From: CAYOLL01 sp964404765 [NCBI: uncultured Gemmatimonadota bacterium]
Lineage (GTDB): Bacteria; 4572-55
Direction of reading: 5' to 3'
Assembly (NCBI GenBank): GCA_964404765.1
Contig: CAYOLL010000018.1
Location: 1-58,643, forward strand
Length of the DNA stretch: 58,643 nucleotides
This document shows positions 35,838 to 45,453 of this stretch, piece by piece (the first letter of the stretch is position 1; each line of letters starts with the position of its first letter). The notes below the pieces were generated by a model that worked only from the letters and a program-made list of their open reading frames with translations, did not search any database and was not told the origin of the DNA. Both the position numbers and the translations under genes were made by a program.

Positions 35838-38648
35838 TTGAAGCGAAATTTTCTTTTGATTCTCGCCGGCGTTATTTTTTTCCTGTCGTACGTTATGAAT
35901 CCTGCCGTAGAGCTGCTGACCGATTTCTGGTGGTTCGACGCTCTTGGTTATGCTCCGGTTTTTTGGCAAATGTTAATGGGACAGTTAGGGGTATACGCTG
36001 CGATTGTCACCGGCATTTTTATCGTGTTATATCTAAATGCTTTGATTGCCGTGAGCCAAACACAGTTGGACACCGACAATTTCGATCAGGTTTTTCAGGA
36101 AAACGCGGCGCTTTTTCGACGCTATTTCCAAGGAGTTCTGGTTGTAGCCTGCATAGCAATCGGTCTGTTTTTAGGCCGAATCAGTTTAGATCAATGGCTG
36201 GACTTCCTGCAGTTTTTTCATCAGCAGCCGTTTGGCCTTGAAGACCCGCTGTTTCATAAAGATGTTGGGTTTTATGTCTTCAGCTTGCCGTTTATAAACC
36301 ACATTTTGGGTTGGCTATCGGCTATCTTGTTTCTGAGCATGCTCGGTTCGCTGGTCGTTTATTTTTTACGGGGGGCTATTTCATCATTTCGGAACCGGTT
36401 TTATTTTTCCGCGCGGGCCCGCAACCATCTTTTCGTGCTGGCAATGTTGTTTTTCGTACTGAAAGCCGTCAGCTATTATTTCGAACGCTATGGCCTCCTC
36501 TATTCACATCGTGGTGTCGTTTATGGCGCCGGTTATACCGATGTGCATGTTATGATGCCAGGCTACTATTCGCTGATAGCGCTGGCCGCCATCGCTGCGT
36601 TAGCTTTTCTATCCGGTGTGATGCGACGGAGCTGGCAATTTCCTGTTCTGGGGCTTATTTTTTTGATGGCCGGTTCTTTTTTAGTCAACAGTCTCGCGCC
36701 GGGGTTATACCAAAAATACTTTGTTGAACCCAACGAGATCACCAAAGAAACACCGTATTTAACCAGAAACATTGAGTTTACCCGTAAAGCATACAACCTT
36801 GACACAATCGAAAGCGCAGATTTTCCGGCGGAAGAAAACCTGTCGCGCAATGATCTGCAAGCAAATTCGCTAACCATCGATAACATTCGACTGTGGGATT
36901 GGGAAGCTTTGCAGCAAACCTACAGTCAGCTTCAGGAAATCCGCTCCTATTATACCTTTAAAGATGGTGATGTGGATCGTTACGTACTGGATGGGCGCTA
37001 TCGTCAGGTTGTATTATCGGCGCGCGAGCTAAATTATAAAAAAACAACCCAGGTCGCACAAACCTGGATTAATCAGCACTTTCAGTACACGCACGGCTAT
37101 GGCATCTGCGTAAGCCCGGTCAATGTTTTTACGCCGGAAGGACTGCCCGAATTTTTTGTCAAAGACATCCCGCCGGTAGCATCTACGGTCGATCTGGAAA
37201 TCAAACGGCCGGAAATTTATTTTGGTGAATTAACCGAAGGTTACGTATTTGTCAAAGGAGACGGTATTGAGGAATTTGATTATCCCAAAGGCGATACCAA
37301 CCAAATGGCGGTCTATGCCGGTAATGGCGGGACGCCGACCGGCTCCTGGCTACGCCGGCTGGTTTTCGCTCTCAAATGGCGGGAATTAAATCTCTTATTT
37401 ACCGGGCATATCGGCAGCCAAACCCGGGTCATGTACTATCGGGAAATTAAGGAGCGCGTTACAAAAATCGCCCCCTTCTTGCAGCTGGATTCGGACCCGT
37501 ATCCCGTTATTGCCGATGGCCGGATTTTCTGGATGCTGGATGCTTATACGATGACCAACATGTTTCCCTATTCGCAGCCGGTAAATTTGTCTTCTACCAT
37601 AGACTCCTCAAAAGTATCCCGTCCGAATTATTTACGAAACTCCGTCAAAGTTATCGTCGACGCCTATGATGGAAAAGTCGATTTTTATATTGCCGACCCA
37701 ACCGATCCGATTATCCGTACCTATGACAGCCTTTTTAAAGGGTTGTTTAAGCCGATTTCGGAAATGCCCGCATCATTATTTGCCCATTTGCGCTATCCGC
37801 AGGACTTGTTCAAAATTCAGTCGCAGCGGTTAGCCGTTTATCACATGGAAGACTCGCAGGTTTTTTATAACAGAGAGGATATGTGGAATGTTCCTAATCT
37901 GCGCCCCACGGAGCCGGGTTCCGGAGAACGGCTCAAAGAAACTTCGCGCGAGCCGACAACAGGGGCAATGAGTAGCTATTATATGATCTTGAAGTTGCCC
38001 GGCAAGCATGAAGCCGAAATGATTCAAATGCTGCCGTTTACACCGGCTACAAAAGATAATATGATTGCCTGGTTTAGCGCACGCTGCGACGGAGAGAACT
38101 ATGGAAAACTTTTGTTGTATAAGTTTCCAAAGAAGAAGCTGACTTATGGACCGATGCAGGTGGGAGCACGGATCGACCAGGATACCGAAATTTCCAAGCT
38201 GATGACCTTGTGGAGCCAAAAAGGCTCGAAAGTCATTCGTGGCAGCCTGTTGGTTATCCCGATCGAAACCTCAATTTTATATGTTCAGCCGGTTTATTTA
38301 AAAGCCGAATCCAGTCAGATGCCGGAGTTAAAGCAAGTCATTGTGGCTTATAGCAATCGGGTCGTTATGCGCAATACGCTGACCGATGCCTTGCGGGATG
38401 TTTTTGGTGAAGCGTCCGCGGAAGCGGCTTTAGCCAATCTGACGACGGATAGCGAAATGGCCGCCTCAACCCCGTCTGCCGGCGACGAGGCGCTTATGGC
38501 ACATGATCTGGCCGTCAAAGCCCGCGCCCTTTATGAATCGGCACAGACTGCGCTTAAAAATGGGGAATGGGCGGTTTATGGCCAAAAAATGAACGAATTG
38601 GCGCGAGCGCTCGCCCAGCTGGAAGCAAAGACCCAATCGAAAGAATAA
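35838..38648 (+). CDS. UPF0182 family integral membrane protein
   Basis: 936 residues matching the UPF0182 (COG1615) family. About seven membrane segments lie in the first 300 residues, with the family's WWFDALGY motif near residue 35. A large extracytoplasmic domain follows with YLTRNIEFTRKAYNLD, ERSH-like TYSQLQEIRSYYTFKDGDVDRY, MAVYAGNGGTPTGSWLRRLVFALKW and WMLDAYTMTNMFPYS. The function is unknown. TTG at 35838 is preferred because AAAGGA lies 7 bases upstream; an in-frame TTG at 35832 is too close to that site. The C-terminus has an Ala-rich helical tail (about 870-936). Confidence 0.9.
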   Translation: MKRNFLLILAGVIFFLSYVMNPAVELLTDFWWFDALGYAPVFWQMLMGQLGVYAAIVTGIFIVLYLNALIAVSQTQLDTDNFDQVFQENAALFRRYFQGVLVVACIAIGLFLGRISLDQWLDFLQFFHQQPFGLEDPLFHKDVGFYVFSLPFINHILGWLSAILFLSMLGSLVVYFLRGAISSFRNRFYFSARARNHLFVLAMLFFVLKAVSYYFERYGLLYSHRGVVYGAGYTDVHVMMPGYYSLIALAAIAALAFLSGVMRRSWQFPVLGLIFLMAGSFLVNSLAPGLYQKYFVEPNEITKETPYLTRNIEFTRKAYNLDTIESADFPAEENLSRNDLQANSLTIDNIRLWDWEALQQTYSQLQEIRSYYTFKDGDVDRYVLDGRYRQVVLSARELNYKKTTQVAQTWINQHFQYTHGYGICVSPVNVFTPEGLPEFFVKDIPPVASTVDLEIKRPEIYFGELTEGYVFVKGDGIEEFDYPKGDTNQMAVYAGNGGTPTGSWLRRLVFALKWRELNLLFTGHIGSQTRVMYYREIKERVTKIAPFLQLDSDPYPVIADGRIFWMLDAYTMTNMFPYSQPVNLSSTIDSSKVSRPNYLRNSVKVIVDAYDGKVDFYIADPTDPIIRTYDSLFKGLFKPISEMPASLFAHLRYPQDLFKIQSQRLAVYHMEDSQVFYNREDMWNVPNLRPTEPGSGERLKETSREPTTGAMSSYYMILKLPGKHEAEMIQMLPFTPATKDNMIAWFSARCDGENYGKLLLYKFPKKKLTYGPMQVGARIDQDTEISKLMTLWSQKGSKVIRGSLLVIPIETSILYVQPVYLKAESSQMPELKQVIVAYSNRVVMRNTLTDALRDVFGEASAEAALANLTTDSEMAASTPSAGDEALMAHDLAVKARALYESAQTALKNGEWAVYGQKMNELARALAQLEAKTQSKE

Positions 38649-38752
38649 TCTGACACGCAAACGGAAGTTTGCTATTACGCTTTTTAACCGGGGAATACGG
38701 GCTTTCAATCCGAAATCCGCATTCCCAAATCTGCAACAGAAAGGGGGTTTCT

Positions 38753-39556
38753 ATGAAAAAGTTACTTTTAACCGTAGCCGTTTCATGGCTTAGCCTGACT
38801 TTAGCCTCGGTTGGACAATCCACCGAGGAGCGGTTAGACAATCTAAAACAGGGCGTGGCTTTGGAAAAAGACGCCGAGGGTGACGCAAAGCTGCCGCCTA
38901 TTAAAGATTTCCGTGACAAAAATGAGCGCCCGCCATTAACCAATTTGGGTATGACTGCTATTGAGCGCGCCGCCGCCGACTCGCTTAAGCCAAAATCGTT
39001 GCAAGATCGCCGCGGGTCGGGTCAGCCGGTGATGACCAACATGCAAACGTATGAGAAGACCAGGCAAGGAGAAGTTCGCTACTTAATGTCCAAAGGGGTC
39101 GATTTGCGCGATGCCGAATTTGTGCTGGAGTTTGATTTGCCGGAAGTGCCGCAGCAGGATCGCAAAATAGTTTATTCCTTTACGCCGAATAGCCGGCAGC
39201 AGAAGCACATCAGCACGGTGGCCCATATTCAAGGCCTGCCATCGGCGGATAAGGTGGCGCAACTGCAACTGTGCCTCAGTCAGCGCCTGATTAATCAATT
39301 TACGCTGGATTACTACCGGCAATGGGTGGAAGGCGAAACAAAACAGCCGGTTCCCCCAACAGACGGCGTAGTCAAAGATTTGGAGAAGCGGATCAGCGAT
39401 AATACGGCCTGTATCGAGAAGCTGACCGATGAAGTAACAGAGCTGGATGTTGTCAACAGTCAGCAAAAATACGCGCCCCAGGCCGTCAAAAAGAATGACG
39501 AGCCCGCTCCGGACGCGAAAAATCCGCCGCCTGCCCAGCCGGCGCCCCAACATTAG
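38753..39556 (+). CDS. Secreted hypothetical protein
   Basis: 267 residues with a signal peptide (KKLLLTVAVSWLSLTLASVG). The mature part is charged, with no family I recognise. It contains LPPIKDFRDKNERPPLTNLGM, a region rich in Gln, a short predicted coiled coil (DGVVKDLEKRISDNTACIEKLTDEVTEL, given here as about residues 205-232) and a Pro-rich end PAPDAKNPPPAQPAPQH. AAAGGGGG precedes ATG 38753. It follows the UPF0182 gene by 104 bases and may share its transcript. Confidence 0.7.
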   Translation: MKKLLLTVAVSWLSLTLASVGQSTEERLDNLKQGVALEKDAEGDAKLPPIKDFRDKNERPPLTNLGMTAIERAAADSLKPKSLQDRRGSGQPVMTNMQTYEKTRQGEVRYLMSKGVDLRDAEFVLEFDLPEVPQQDRKIVYSFTPNSRQQKHISTVAHIQGLPSADKVAQLQLCLSQRLINQFTLDYYRQWVEGETKQPVPPTDGVVKDLEKRISDNTACIEKLTDEVTELDVVNSQQKYAPQAVKKNDEPAPDAKNPPPAQPAPQH

Positions 39557-39613
39557 TCTGAATTATTCATCAGTGCTTTCGTGCTTTTGTGACGAGTCGT
39601 GAATTTTTTCAGG
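39557..39613. repeat. CCTGAATTATTCA family, short copy 3
   Basis: TCTGAATTATTCA and the terminal TTTTTTCAGG enclose only CAGTGCTTTCGTGCTTTTGT-type sequence; a shortened form of the dispersed element, starting at the stop of the preceding gene. Confidence 0.55.
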
Positions 39614-39651
39614 TTAGAAGTGTTAGATTTTAGCACTTGATGATTTTGGTA

Positions 39652-39677
39652 GCCCGCTTTCTGTCCCGAAAGCGGGC
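39652..39677 (+). terminator. Hairpin, possible terminator of the UPF0182 transcript
   Basis: GCCCGCTTT and AAAGCGGGC are perfect 9-bp arms around CTGTCCCG. The following bases (TTCTGCGTTT) are only moderately T-rich. Confidence 0.5.
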
Positions 39678-39714
39678 TTCTGCGTTTGTGAGGATAAAAC
39701 CCAAAGGGGCTTAG

Positions 39715-39876
39715 CCTGAATTATTCACCACAAAATACACGAAAGGTTTGTGAATTAAAGAGTTGCGTAACTTGGCCAGACAAAATTCAAAATTTTGCCG
39801 TCACACTCTGCAATCCTTTATTTTCGTGTCCTTCGAGTAGTTCGTGGTTACTTCATGAATTCATGAATAACTCAGG
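39715..39876. repeat. CCTGAATTATTCA family, copy 4
   Basis: CCTGAATTATTCACCACAAA at the left and TTCATGAATAACTCAGG at the right, with AATACACGAAAGG against CGTGTCCTTCGAGTAG and TTCGTGGTT inside. Non-coding. Confidence 0.65.
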
Positions 39877-40052
39877 TTAGCCCAAGTTCCGCGCTGTGGT
39901 AGCCGGATCCTTATTTCATGCGGGTCGGATTCGGGAGGCAGCACAAAATTGGCAAAAATACGTATATATCTCCTTTAAGTATGATGCGTTATGCTGAGAA
40001 ATTGCTTCTATTAAAGAGTTTTTGTTACGCGAAAGTCGGGTTAGAGTTGTAA

Positions 40053-40207
40053 ACCTTACACCAACATTCGGGCAAGGGCAAAAACTTGAACAATTGTGCT
40101 CAATCCGTAAAAAAGTAGCGTACAACAAAAAACCCGTTGGATTTTGCTTGTCCAACGGGCCTTTTTTTAGTATGATTTGAAGGTCTGCAATGCAACATTT
40201 CCGGACG
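40053..40207. repeat. Left inverted-repeat copy flanking the BREX island
   Basis: About 155 bases from CCTTACACCAACATTCGGGC to CATTTCCGGAC are the reverse complement, with scattered mismatches, of 56016-56170. Matching blocks include GTCCGGAAATGTTGCATT, GGCCCGTTGGACAA, TTTTTTGTTGTACGCTACTT and TTGCCCTTGCCC. It lies 450 bases before brxA. Confidence 0.8.
40127..40168. terminator. Bidirectional terminator inside the left flanking repeat
   Basis: CCCGTTGGA (40133-40141) and TCCAACGGG (40151-40159) form a 9-bp stem with A-tract before and T-tract after. It would insulate the BREX genes from upstream transcription. Confidence 0.8.
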
Positions 40208-40388
40208 TTCATTATAACATAAGCATTCGTTAATGGCGAATGATCTAAAAATGTGGTTGCATCGTGCAGTACCATAGGGCTGAAAAATTACCTCCACATT
40301 AGGCACAGGATAGAGCGCATTAAGCCATGCGTCATGCTTCAGTTACGTTTTTCCCTTCCCCCAGACAAAAACTCTGCAACTGATAAAA

Positions 40389-40655
40389 GTTATAACACGT
40401 CTGATGTGGAATGATTTAACAATTCAATAAAATTGTAAGGTGTTGATAATATATAAGTTATGAATTTTAGTCTGCTTTTGGCTCTGAGAAAAACCGCTTT
40501 TATACCGGTTTAGGTTAGCCAACGTTGCGGGCTGTTACCCAAAATTTGAAACTTTTAGGGCAATTCAAAAACCAGCAAAATTCGTAACATTTTAATTTTC
40601 AATAAGTTACATGCTTATACGCATTGTCGAATCATTTCACATCAGACGTATAACA
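40389..40655. repeat. Element with CGTCTGATGTGGAATGATT inverted ends, directly before brxA
   Basis: CGTCTGATGTGGAATGATT (40398-40416) pairs with AATCATTTCACATCAGACG (40630-40648), 18 of 19. It encloses about 215 AT-rich bases and ends just before the brxA ATG, which lacks a clear ribosome site, so brxA must be expressed from within or through this element. The 39877-40659 stretch has no supported gene. Confidence 0.6.
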
Positions 40656-40659
40656 TCAA

Positions 40660-41247
40660 ATGGAACAAAATTACCGCCTTTCCTTCACTGCTGGCTCTTT
40701 ATTAGCTGTTGAGACATTAAAAGTCGCTCAGTTATATAATACGTTGGGGGATTGGGACAAAGTTCTAACTGCGGAGCTTGATGAAAAAATCCTTCAAAAA
40801 AACAAGCTTGCGTCTAGCAAGCGTCAGTTTCGTGAGATCAGGTTTAGATTACAAACCCTAACTGATGAATGCCTGGATTATTTGCCGCGTGCTACGCCTA
40901 ATGATCAGAACGCAATTATCCTGCTAGCAAATCTTAAAACCTACGCATTCATCTACGAGTTTATCATCGAAGTGCTGCGACCAAAGCTGCTCGTATACGA
41001 TGATATCTTGCGTGATTCGGATTACTTCTCATTTTTTGAAAGTAAAGCCAATTTGCATCCTGAGCTAACTGAATTATCGGATAGCACCAAAGGCAAAATC
41101 CGACAGGTGCTGTACCGGATTTTGGCGGAAAGCGGTTTGCTGGATTCTGTAAAAGCAAAAAATATCCGGCGGCCAACTTTGAGTCCAAAAGTAGTCGAGT
41201 TAATCCGGCAGGACGATCCCAAATGGTTGAAAGCTCTCCTGGCATAA
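40660..41247 (+). CDS. brxA: BREX protein BrxA (DUF1819)
   Basis: 195 residues, typical BrxA length. Family features: YRLSFTAGSLLAVETLKVAQLY opening, SSKRQFREIRFRLQTLTDECLDYL, FIYEFIIEVLRPKLLVYDD and FFESKANLHPELTELSDSTKGKIRQVLYRIL. BrxA is a small DNA-binding component of BREX, a phage-exclusion system that methylates host DNA and blocks phage replication. It opens the cluster and is followed by brxB after 25 bases. The start is close behind a palindromic element with no obvious Shine-Dalgarno. Confidence 0.93.
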   Translation: MEQNYRLSFTAGSLLAVETLKVAQLYNTLGDWDKVLTAELDEKILQKNKLASSKRQFREIRFRLQTLTDECLDYLPRATPNDQNAIILLANLKTYAFIYEFIIEVLRPKLLVYDDILRDSDYFSFFESKANLHPELTELSDSTKGKIRQVLYRILAESGLLDSVKAKNIRRPTLSPKVVELIRQDDPKWLKALLA

Positions 41248-41272
41248 ATCCTAAATTACAGAAGGTTGTAAT

Positions 41273-41869
41273 GTGAATAGAAACGACTTAGACAATCATT
41301 TTGACGCCTTATTTCAAAAAATGAGATCCCAAGCTTTTCTGAAGATGGAATCATTGGGAGGCGAGGTGCCTTTTTTCATATCTACCTACAGCCCTGAGTT
41401 TGAATTTGAGGTTAACAAATATATAAACGCGTTAAAGAATAGACTGAATGCAGCCGGGGTGGGTATTCATATCATTGATCTATACGATACAGCGGTCTCC
41501 ATTTTGGAGAACCGCCAAATTTTGGATCGCCTGCTGGAAAAGGAAGGTAAACTAAAAAAAGACCTGTTCCTTAAACAGCTTGTAAGCCTGTTAGACCCGG
41601 GAAAAGATATTCGCCCATTTATCACCGCCGAACTGGAAAAATCAAACGCAAAGATGCTGTTCCTAAAGGGAATCGGCCGCGTTTTTCCTTTTATCCGCGC
41701 CGAATCTTTACTCAATAATTTACATTCATCCATTAAAAACATCCCGGTTATCATATTTTTCCCCGGTCAATATCAAGAGAACAAGCTTTATCTATTTAAA
41801 AGAGAGCGCGAATCTGGAATCAAAGAACCTTATTATCGGGCATTCAATTTAGACGAATTCAAGGTTTAA
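41273..41869 (+). CDS. brxB: BREX protein BrxB (DUF1788)
   Basis: 198 residues with a GTG start preceded by AGAAGG. DUF1788 landmarks are VPFFISTYSPEFEFEVNKYI, the IIDLYDTAVSILE segment, KMLFLKGIGRVFPFIRAESLLNNLH and NIPVIIFFPGQY plus YYRAFNLDEFKV. BrxB is an essential core component in type 1 BREX, of uncertain biochemical role. It lies between brxA and brxC with short gaps, consistent with one operon. Confidence 0.94.
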   Translation: MNRNDLDNHFDALFQKMRSQAFLKMESLGGEVPFFISTYSPEFEFEVNKYINALKNRLNAAGVGIHIIDLYDTAVSILENRQILDRLLEKEGKLKKDLFLKQLVSLLDPGKDIRPFITAELEKSNAKMLFLKGIGRVFPFIRAESLLNNLHSSIKNIPVIIFFPGQYQENKLYLFKRERESGIKEPYYRAFNLDEFKV

Positions 41870-41884
41870 GAAGGAGATGCAGAA

Positions 41885-44800
41885 ATGAAACTTCACAGCA
41901 TGTTTAGCAGAGACATTGCGCGTTCCATTGAAGGAGTCATCAAAGCGGATGATGAGTCCAATTTAGTACAGGAAGTAGACGAATATATTATCACCAAAGA
42001 GTTGGAAAGAAAACTCGATCCTTTTTTCGGTATGTACAGCGGTTCGCTGGGAAAACAAACCAGTAACTCTCAGATTGGCATCTGGATTTCCGGTTTTTTT
42101 GGCTCTGGAAAATCGCACTTGCTCAAAATGCTGTCTTATCTGCTTGCCAATAAAGTGATTAATGCGGAATCGCTGATTAACGTGTTTCTTAAAAAACTTC
42201 CTCCCGATGATTTTGAGTTAACGGCCAACATCGCAAAATTGGCCCAATTTCCAAGTCAGACAATCCTCTTTAATATCGAGCAAAAGTCCAACAAGTCGGG
42301 CGAAGTGCTGCCGGTTTTTGTAAAGGTATTTAATGAGTTACGTGGATATTATTCCGGTATGCCCTTTGTGGCAAACTTTGAGCGAGATTTGGATCAGCAA
42401 GGACTGCTGAAGGAATTTAAAGATGCCTACCAAACTGCCAGCGGAAAAGATTGGAATAAAGGCCGGGAAGAGGCGTTGCTTGAAAGCGACACCATTGCCT
42501 CGGCCCTGCAACGTGTGAAAGGGATTCCCTACGAAGAAGCCCTGGAAATCATGCCCCGCTATGAGCAAAATTATCAAATTTCTGTGGAAGATTTTGTCAA
42601 CCAGGTGAAAGCCTATATTGGCCAGCAACCCCCCAACTTCCGCCTGATTTTTTGCGTGGACGAGATCGGCCAGTATATTTCCAATGATCCCAAGCTGATG
42701 CTCAACTTGCAAACCACCGCCGAAACCCTGGCCAGCAAGTGTCAGGGACAAGCCTGGCTAATCGTCACCTCGCAGGAAGATATAGACACGATGGTCGGCG
42801 ATTTGACTGCCAAACAGGCTCACGATTTTTCGCGCATTCAGGCCCGTTTTCCGACCCGGCTGGACCTGTCCAGCGCCAATGTGGACGAGGTCATTCAAAA
42901 ACGACTTTTGGATAAGACCCCGGAAGCGAAACATCCCTTGAAAAACCTGTACGTGCAGGAAGGCGATAACCTGAGAACCATGTTTCATTTTACGGATGGC
43001 AGTCGCCAATATCGCGGCTTCTTGGATGACACCCATTTTGTCAATTGCTACCCTTTTGTGCCCTATCAGTTTGATCTGTTTCAAAGCGCCATTCGGGGCT
43101 TGTCAAAGCATAATGTCTTTCAGGGCAAACATCTGTCGGTGGGTGAACGCTCCATGCTGAGCGCTTTCCAATGGGTGGCTAAAAAGATCGCTGACGATGA
43201 GATGGGTCGCCTGGTCGCCTTTGATCAGATGTATGACGGTATCCGCACCACCATGCGCAGCCAGATTGCCAGCTCGATTATTCAAGCGGAAAACCAACTC
43301 GATCCCTTTGATGTCCGCGTTCTTAAGGCGCTTTTTATGGTCAAATATGTGCAGGAGTTTAAAGCCAGTGCCAGAAATATCTCTATCCTGCTGATTCAGC
43401 ATATCAATGAGGAAATCTTGCCTCTGGAACAAAAGGCCCTGGAAGCGCTCAATCGCTTGCGCCAGCAATCCTATGTGCAGGAGTTGGGCGGCGTCTATGA
43501 ATTCCTGACCGATAAAGAGCGGGATGTGGAAAATGAAATCAAGGCAATGGAACTGGACCCTGCTACAACAAACAGTTTATTGTCCACAATTATCTTTAAA
43601 GAGCTTTATGCTGATACAAAGATACGCTACGAGGTGAATAAACAGGATTATGGAATTACCCGCCGGGTTGACTACCATGTGGTCGGGCGGGAGACCGATG
43701 ACCTGGGCCTGCACATAATCACCCCCTTATGTGATCGTGAGATTACCCCGGACTTTTTGAAAGCCGAATCCATGGGGCGGCCTGAAATCTTTATCCATCT
43801 GCCCGATGATATTCATCTGCGGCGCGAACTGGAACTGCACCAAAAAACCGAACGCTACATCAACCAGACCCGATCCACCACGCTGGGCTCCGATGTGCAG
43901 AGCATTCTGGAGATTAAAGGCCGCCAAAACTCCGAACGCCGCACCAATCTGTCCAAACGGATTCGCGAGCTGATCGGTCAGGCTACCGTCTATCTCAACG
44001 GCAGCGCACTGGAATTAACCACCACGCACATGGAAACCAAAATTGTCAGTGCCTTCCAGCAACTCATCGGGATCACCTATCCCCACCTGGGCATGATTAA
44101 GCGAATTTACAAGGAAGAGGATATCAAGCGCATCCTGTTGCAACAAGCGGATGACCTGTTCCGGGCTGAGGAGTCCATGAGCGAATCGGAGCAGGAAATC
44201 TTTAACTTGCTACAACGCAAAAAGCAACTCCACGAACGCATGACCACCAAAAGCCTGCTGGAGCACTTTTCCCATCGGCCCTATGGCTGGTATCCAAATG
44301 CCACGTTGTGCTTAATCGTCCAGCTTTTTATGCGCTCAAAATTTGAAATCACCCATAACAATCAGGAGTTGAACCGGCAACAACTGCTGCCGATTATCAA
44401 CAATAGCCGTGAATACGGAAATGTCATCATCAACCTGGTGCCGGACATCCCCACAGGAACCATCGGCCGCTTCAAAGCATTTTACCACGATCTGTTTGAC
44501 GAGGGTCTGGGAGAAATTGAACCGCGTGGCATCGTAGCGGCATTTAAGATCCGGCTCAATTTGGAAATAAGCGTCTTGCAAGGGCTATTAAACCAGAAAT
44601 CAAGTTACCATTTCCTGGCGGAACTTGAATCCCCTATTCAGGCCCTAAATGAGCTAAGTCATAAAGAGTTGGAGTATCTCCTCAACCAACTCGCTGATTA
44701 TGAAGATCGCATTCTGGACTGCAAGGAAAAGGTCATTGATCCGATTAAACAGTTTATGAACGGGGAGCGCAAAACAATCTATGACGATGTGCTGAATATA

Positions 44801-45394
44801 TTACGGGATCAACAGGCTAATCTGGATTATCTGGGCGTGAATCCACACGTCAACACGCTTTATGAACTGAAAGAAACTGCGACGCCATACAAAACCGGTT
44901 TGAACAGCGTCAAACAGGATATGGAGACGCTCCGGCAGGCGATACGGGATCAAGTGGCGAGTGAGCGGCAGAAGGCGCTGGATGCAGTCGGTCGCATTAT
45001 AGATACCGTAAGAAACTACGCGGGCTTTATGCAGCTAACTCCCGCCCAGCAACAGCAGGTGTTACACCCCTTTGACACCGCCCGAACTGAACTCCAGCGC
45101 CAGGAACTTATCCCGGTCATCCGTGAACGGCTGAGCCGCATCGAACAGGAGTTGCATCCGGCGCAATTGAACCAAATCAACAAGCTCCTGGAAGCCAATA
45201 AACCTATTCCCACACCGGGCGCGCCGGTTAAACCCATAATCATCACCCGACCGGTTAAAGCCTTTAAAGACGTGCAACCCAAAATCACAAAAAAACTGCT
45301 GGAAAACGAAGCCGACGTGACCGCCTACATCACCGCCCTGCAAGAACGGCTGCTGCAGGAAATCCGCAGTAATAACCAGATTTTGCTGTCATAA
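41885..45394 (+). CDS. brxC: BREX ATPase BrxC
   Basis: 1169 residues, the size of type 1 BrxC. Walker A is G70-F-F-G-S-G-K-S77, and a Walker B-like FRLIFCVDEIGQY lies near residue 258, in an ATPase of the DUF6079/BrxC kind. The opening MFSRDIARSIEGVIKADD and ELERKLDPFFGMY are typical. The long C-terminal half is helical and coiled-coil-rich (residues about 900-1110). AAGGAG precedes ATG 41885. It powers an unknown step of phage exclusion and methylation together with PglX and PglZ. A strong terminator follows its stop, which is unusual inside a BREX operon. Confidence 0.95.
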   Translation: MKLHSMFSRDIARSIEGVIKADDESNLVQEVDEYIITKELERKLDPFFGMYSGSLGKQTSNSQIGIWISGFFGSGKSHLLKMLSYLLANKVINAESLINVFLKKLPPDDFELTANIAKLAQFPSQTILFNIEQKSNKSGEVLPVFVKVFNELRGYYSGMPFVANFERDLDQQGLLKEFKDAYQTASGKDWNKGREEALLESDTIASALQRVKGIPYEEALEIMPRYEQNYQISVEDFVNQVKAYIGQQPPNFRLIFCVDEIGQYISNDPKLMLNLQTTAETLASKCQGQAWLIVTSQEDIDTMVGDLTAKQAHDFSRIQARFPTRLDLSSANVDEVIQKRLLDKTPEAKHPLKNLYVQEGDNLRTMFHFTDGSRQYRGFLDDTHFVNCYPFVPYQFDLFQSAIRGLSKHNVFQGKHLSVGERSMLSAFQWVAKKIADDEMGRLVAFDQMYDGIRTTMRSQIASSIIQAENQLDPFDVRVLKALFMVKYVQEFKASARNISILLIQHINEEILPLEQKALEALNRLRQQSYVQELGGVYEFLTDKERDVENEIKAMELDPATTNSLLSTIIFKELYADTKIRYEVNKQDYGITRRVDYHVVGRETDDLGLHIITPLCDREITPDFLKAESMGRPEIFIHLPDDIHLRRELELHQKTERYINQTRSTTLGSDVQSILEIKGRQNSERRTNLSKRIRELIGQATVYLNGSALELTTTHMETKIVSAFQQLIGITYPHLGMIKRIYKEEDIKRILLQQADDLFRAEESMSESEQEIFNLLQRKKQLHERMTTKSLLEHFSHRPYGWYPNATLCLIVQLFMRSKFEITHNNQELNRQQLLPIINNSREYGNVIINLVPDIPTGTIGRFKAFYHDLFDEGLGEIEPRGIVAAFKIRLNLEISVLQGLLNQKSSYHFLAELESPIQALNELSHKELEYLLNQLADYEDRILDCKEKVIDPIKQFMNGERKTIYDDVLNILRDQQANLDYLGVNPHVNTLYELKETATPYKTGLNSVKQDMETLRQAIRDQVASERQKALDAVGRIIDTVRNYAGFMQLTPAQQQQVLHPFDTARTELQRQELIPVIRERLSRIEQELHPAQLNQINKLLEANKPIPTPGAPVKPIIITRPVKAFKDVQPKITKKLLENEADVTAYITALQERLLQEIRSNNQILLS

Positions 45395-45405
45395 CCGACA
45401 AGCCC

Positions 45406-45442
45406 AGACCTAACAGGTTTTCAAAACCTGTTAGGTCTTTTT
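45406..45442 (+). terminator. Terminator after brxC, inside the BREX cluster
   Basis: GACCTAACAGGTTTT and AAAACCTGTTAGGTC form a perfect stem followed by TTTTT. It would stop or attenuate transcription between brxC and pglX. Confidence 0.8.
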
Positions 45443-45453
45443 ATAATTTATAA

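Noticed and set aside
39916-40306. Two overlapping minus-strand frames upstream of brxA
   Set aside because: They run through the flanking repeat and its terminator hairpin and resemble no protein.
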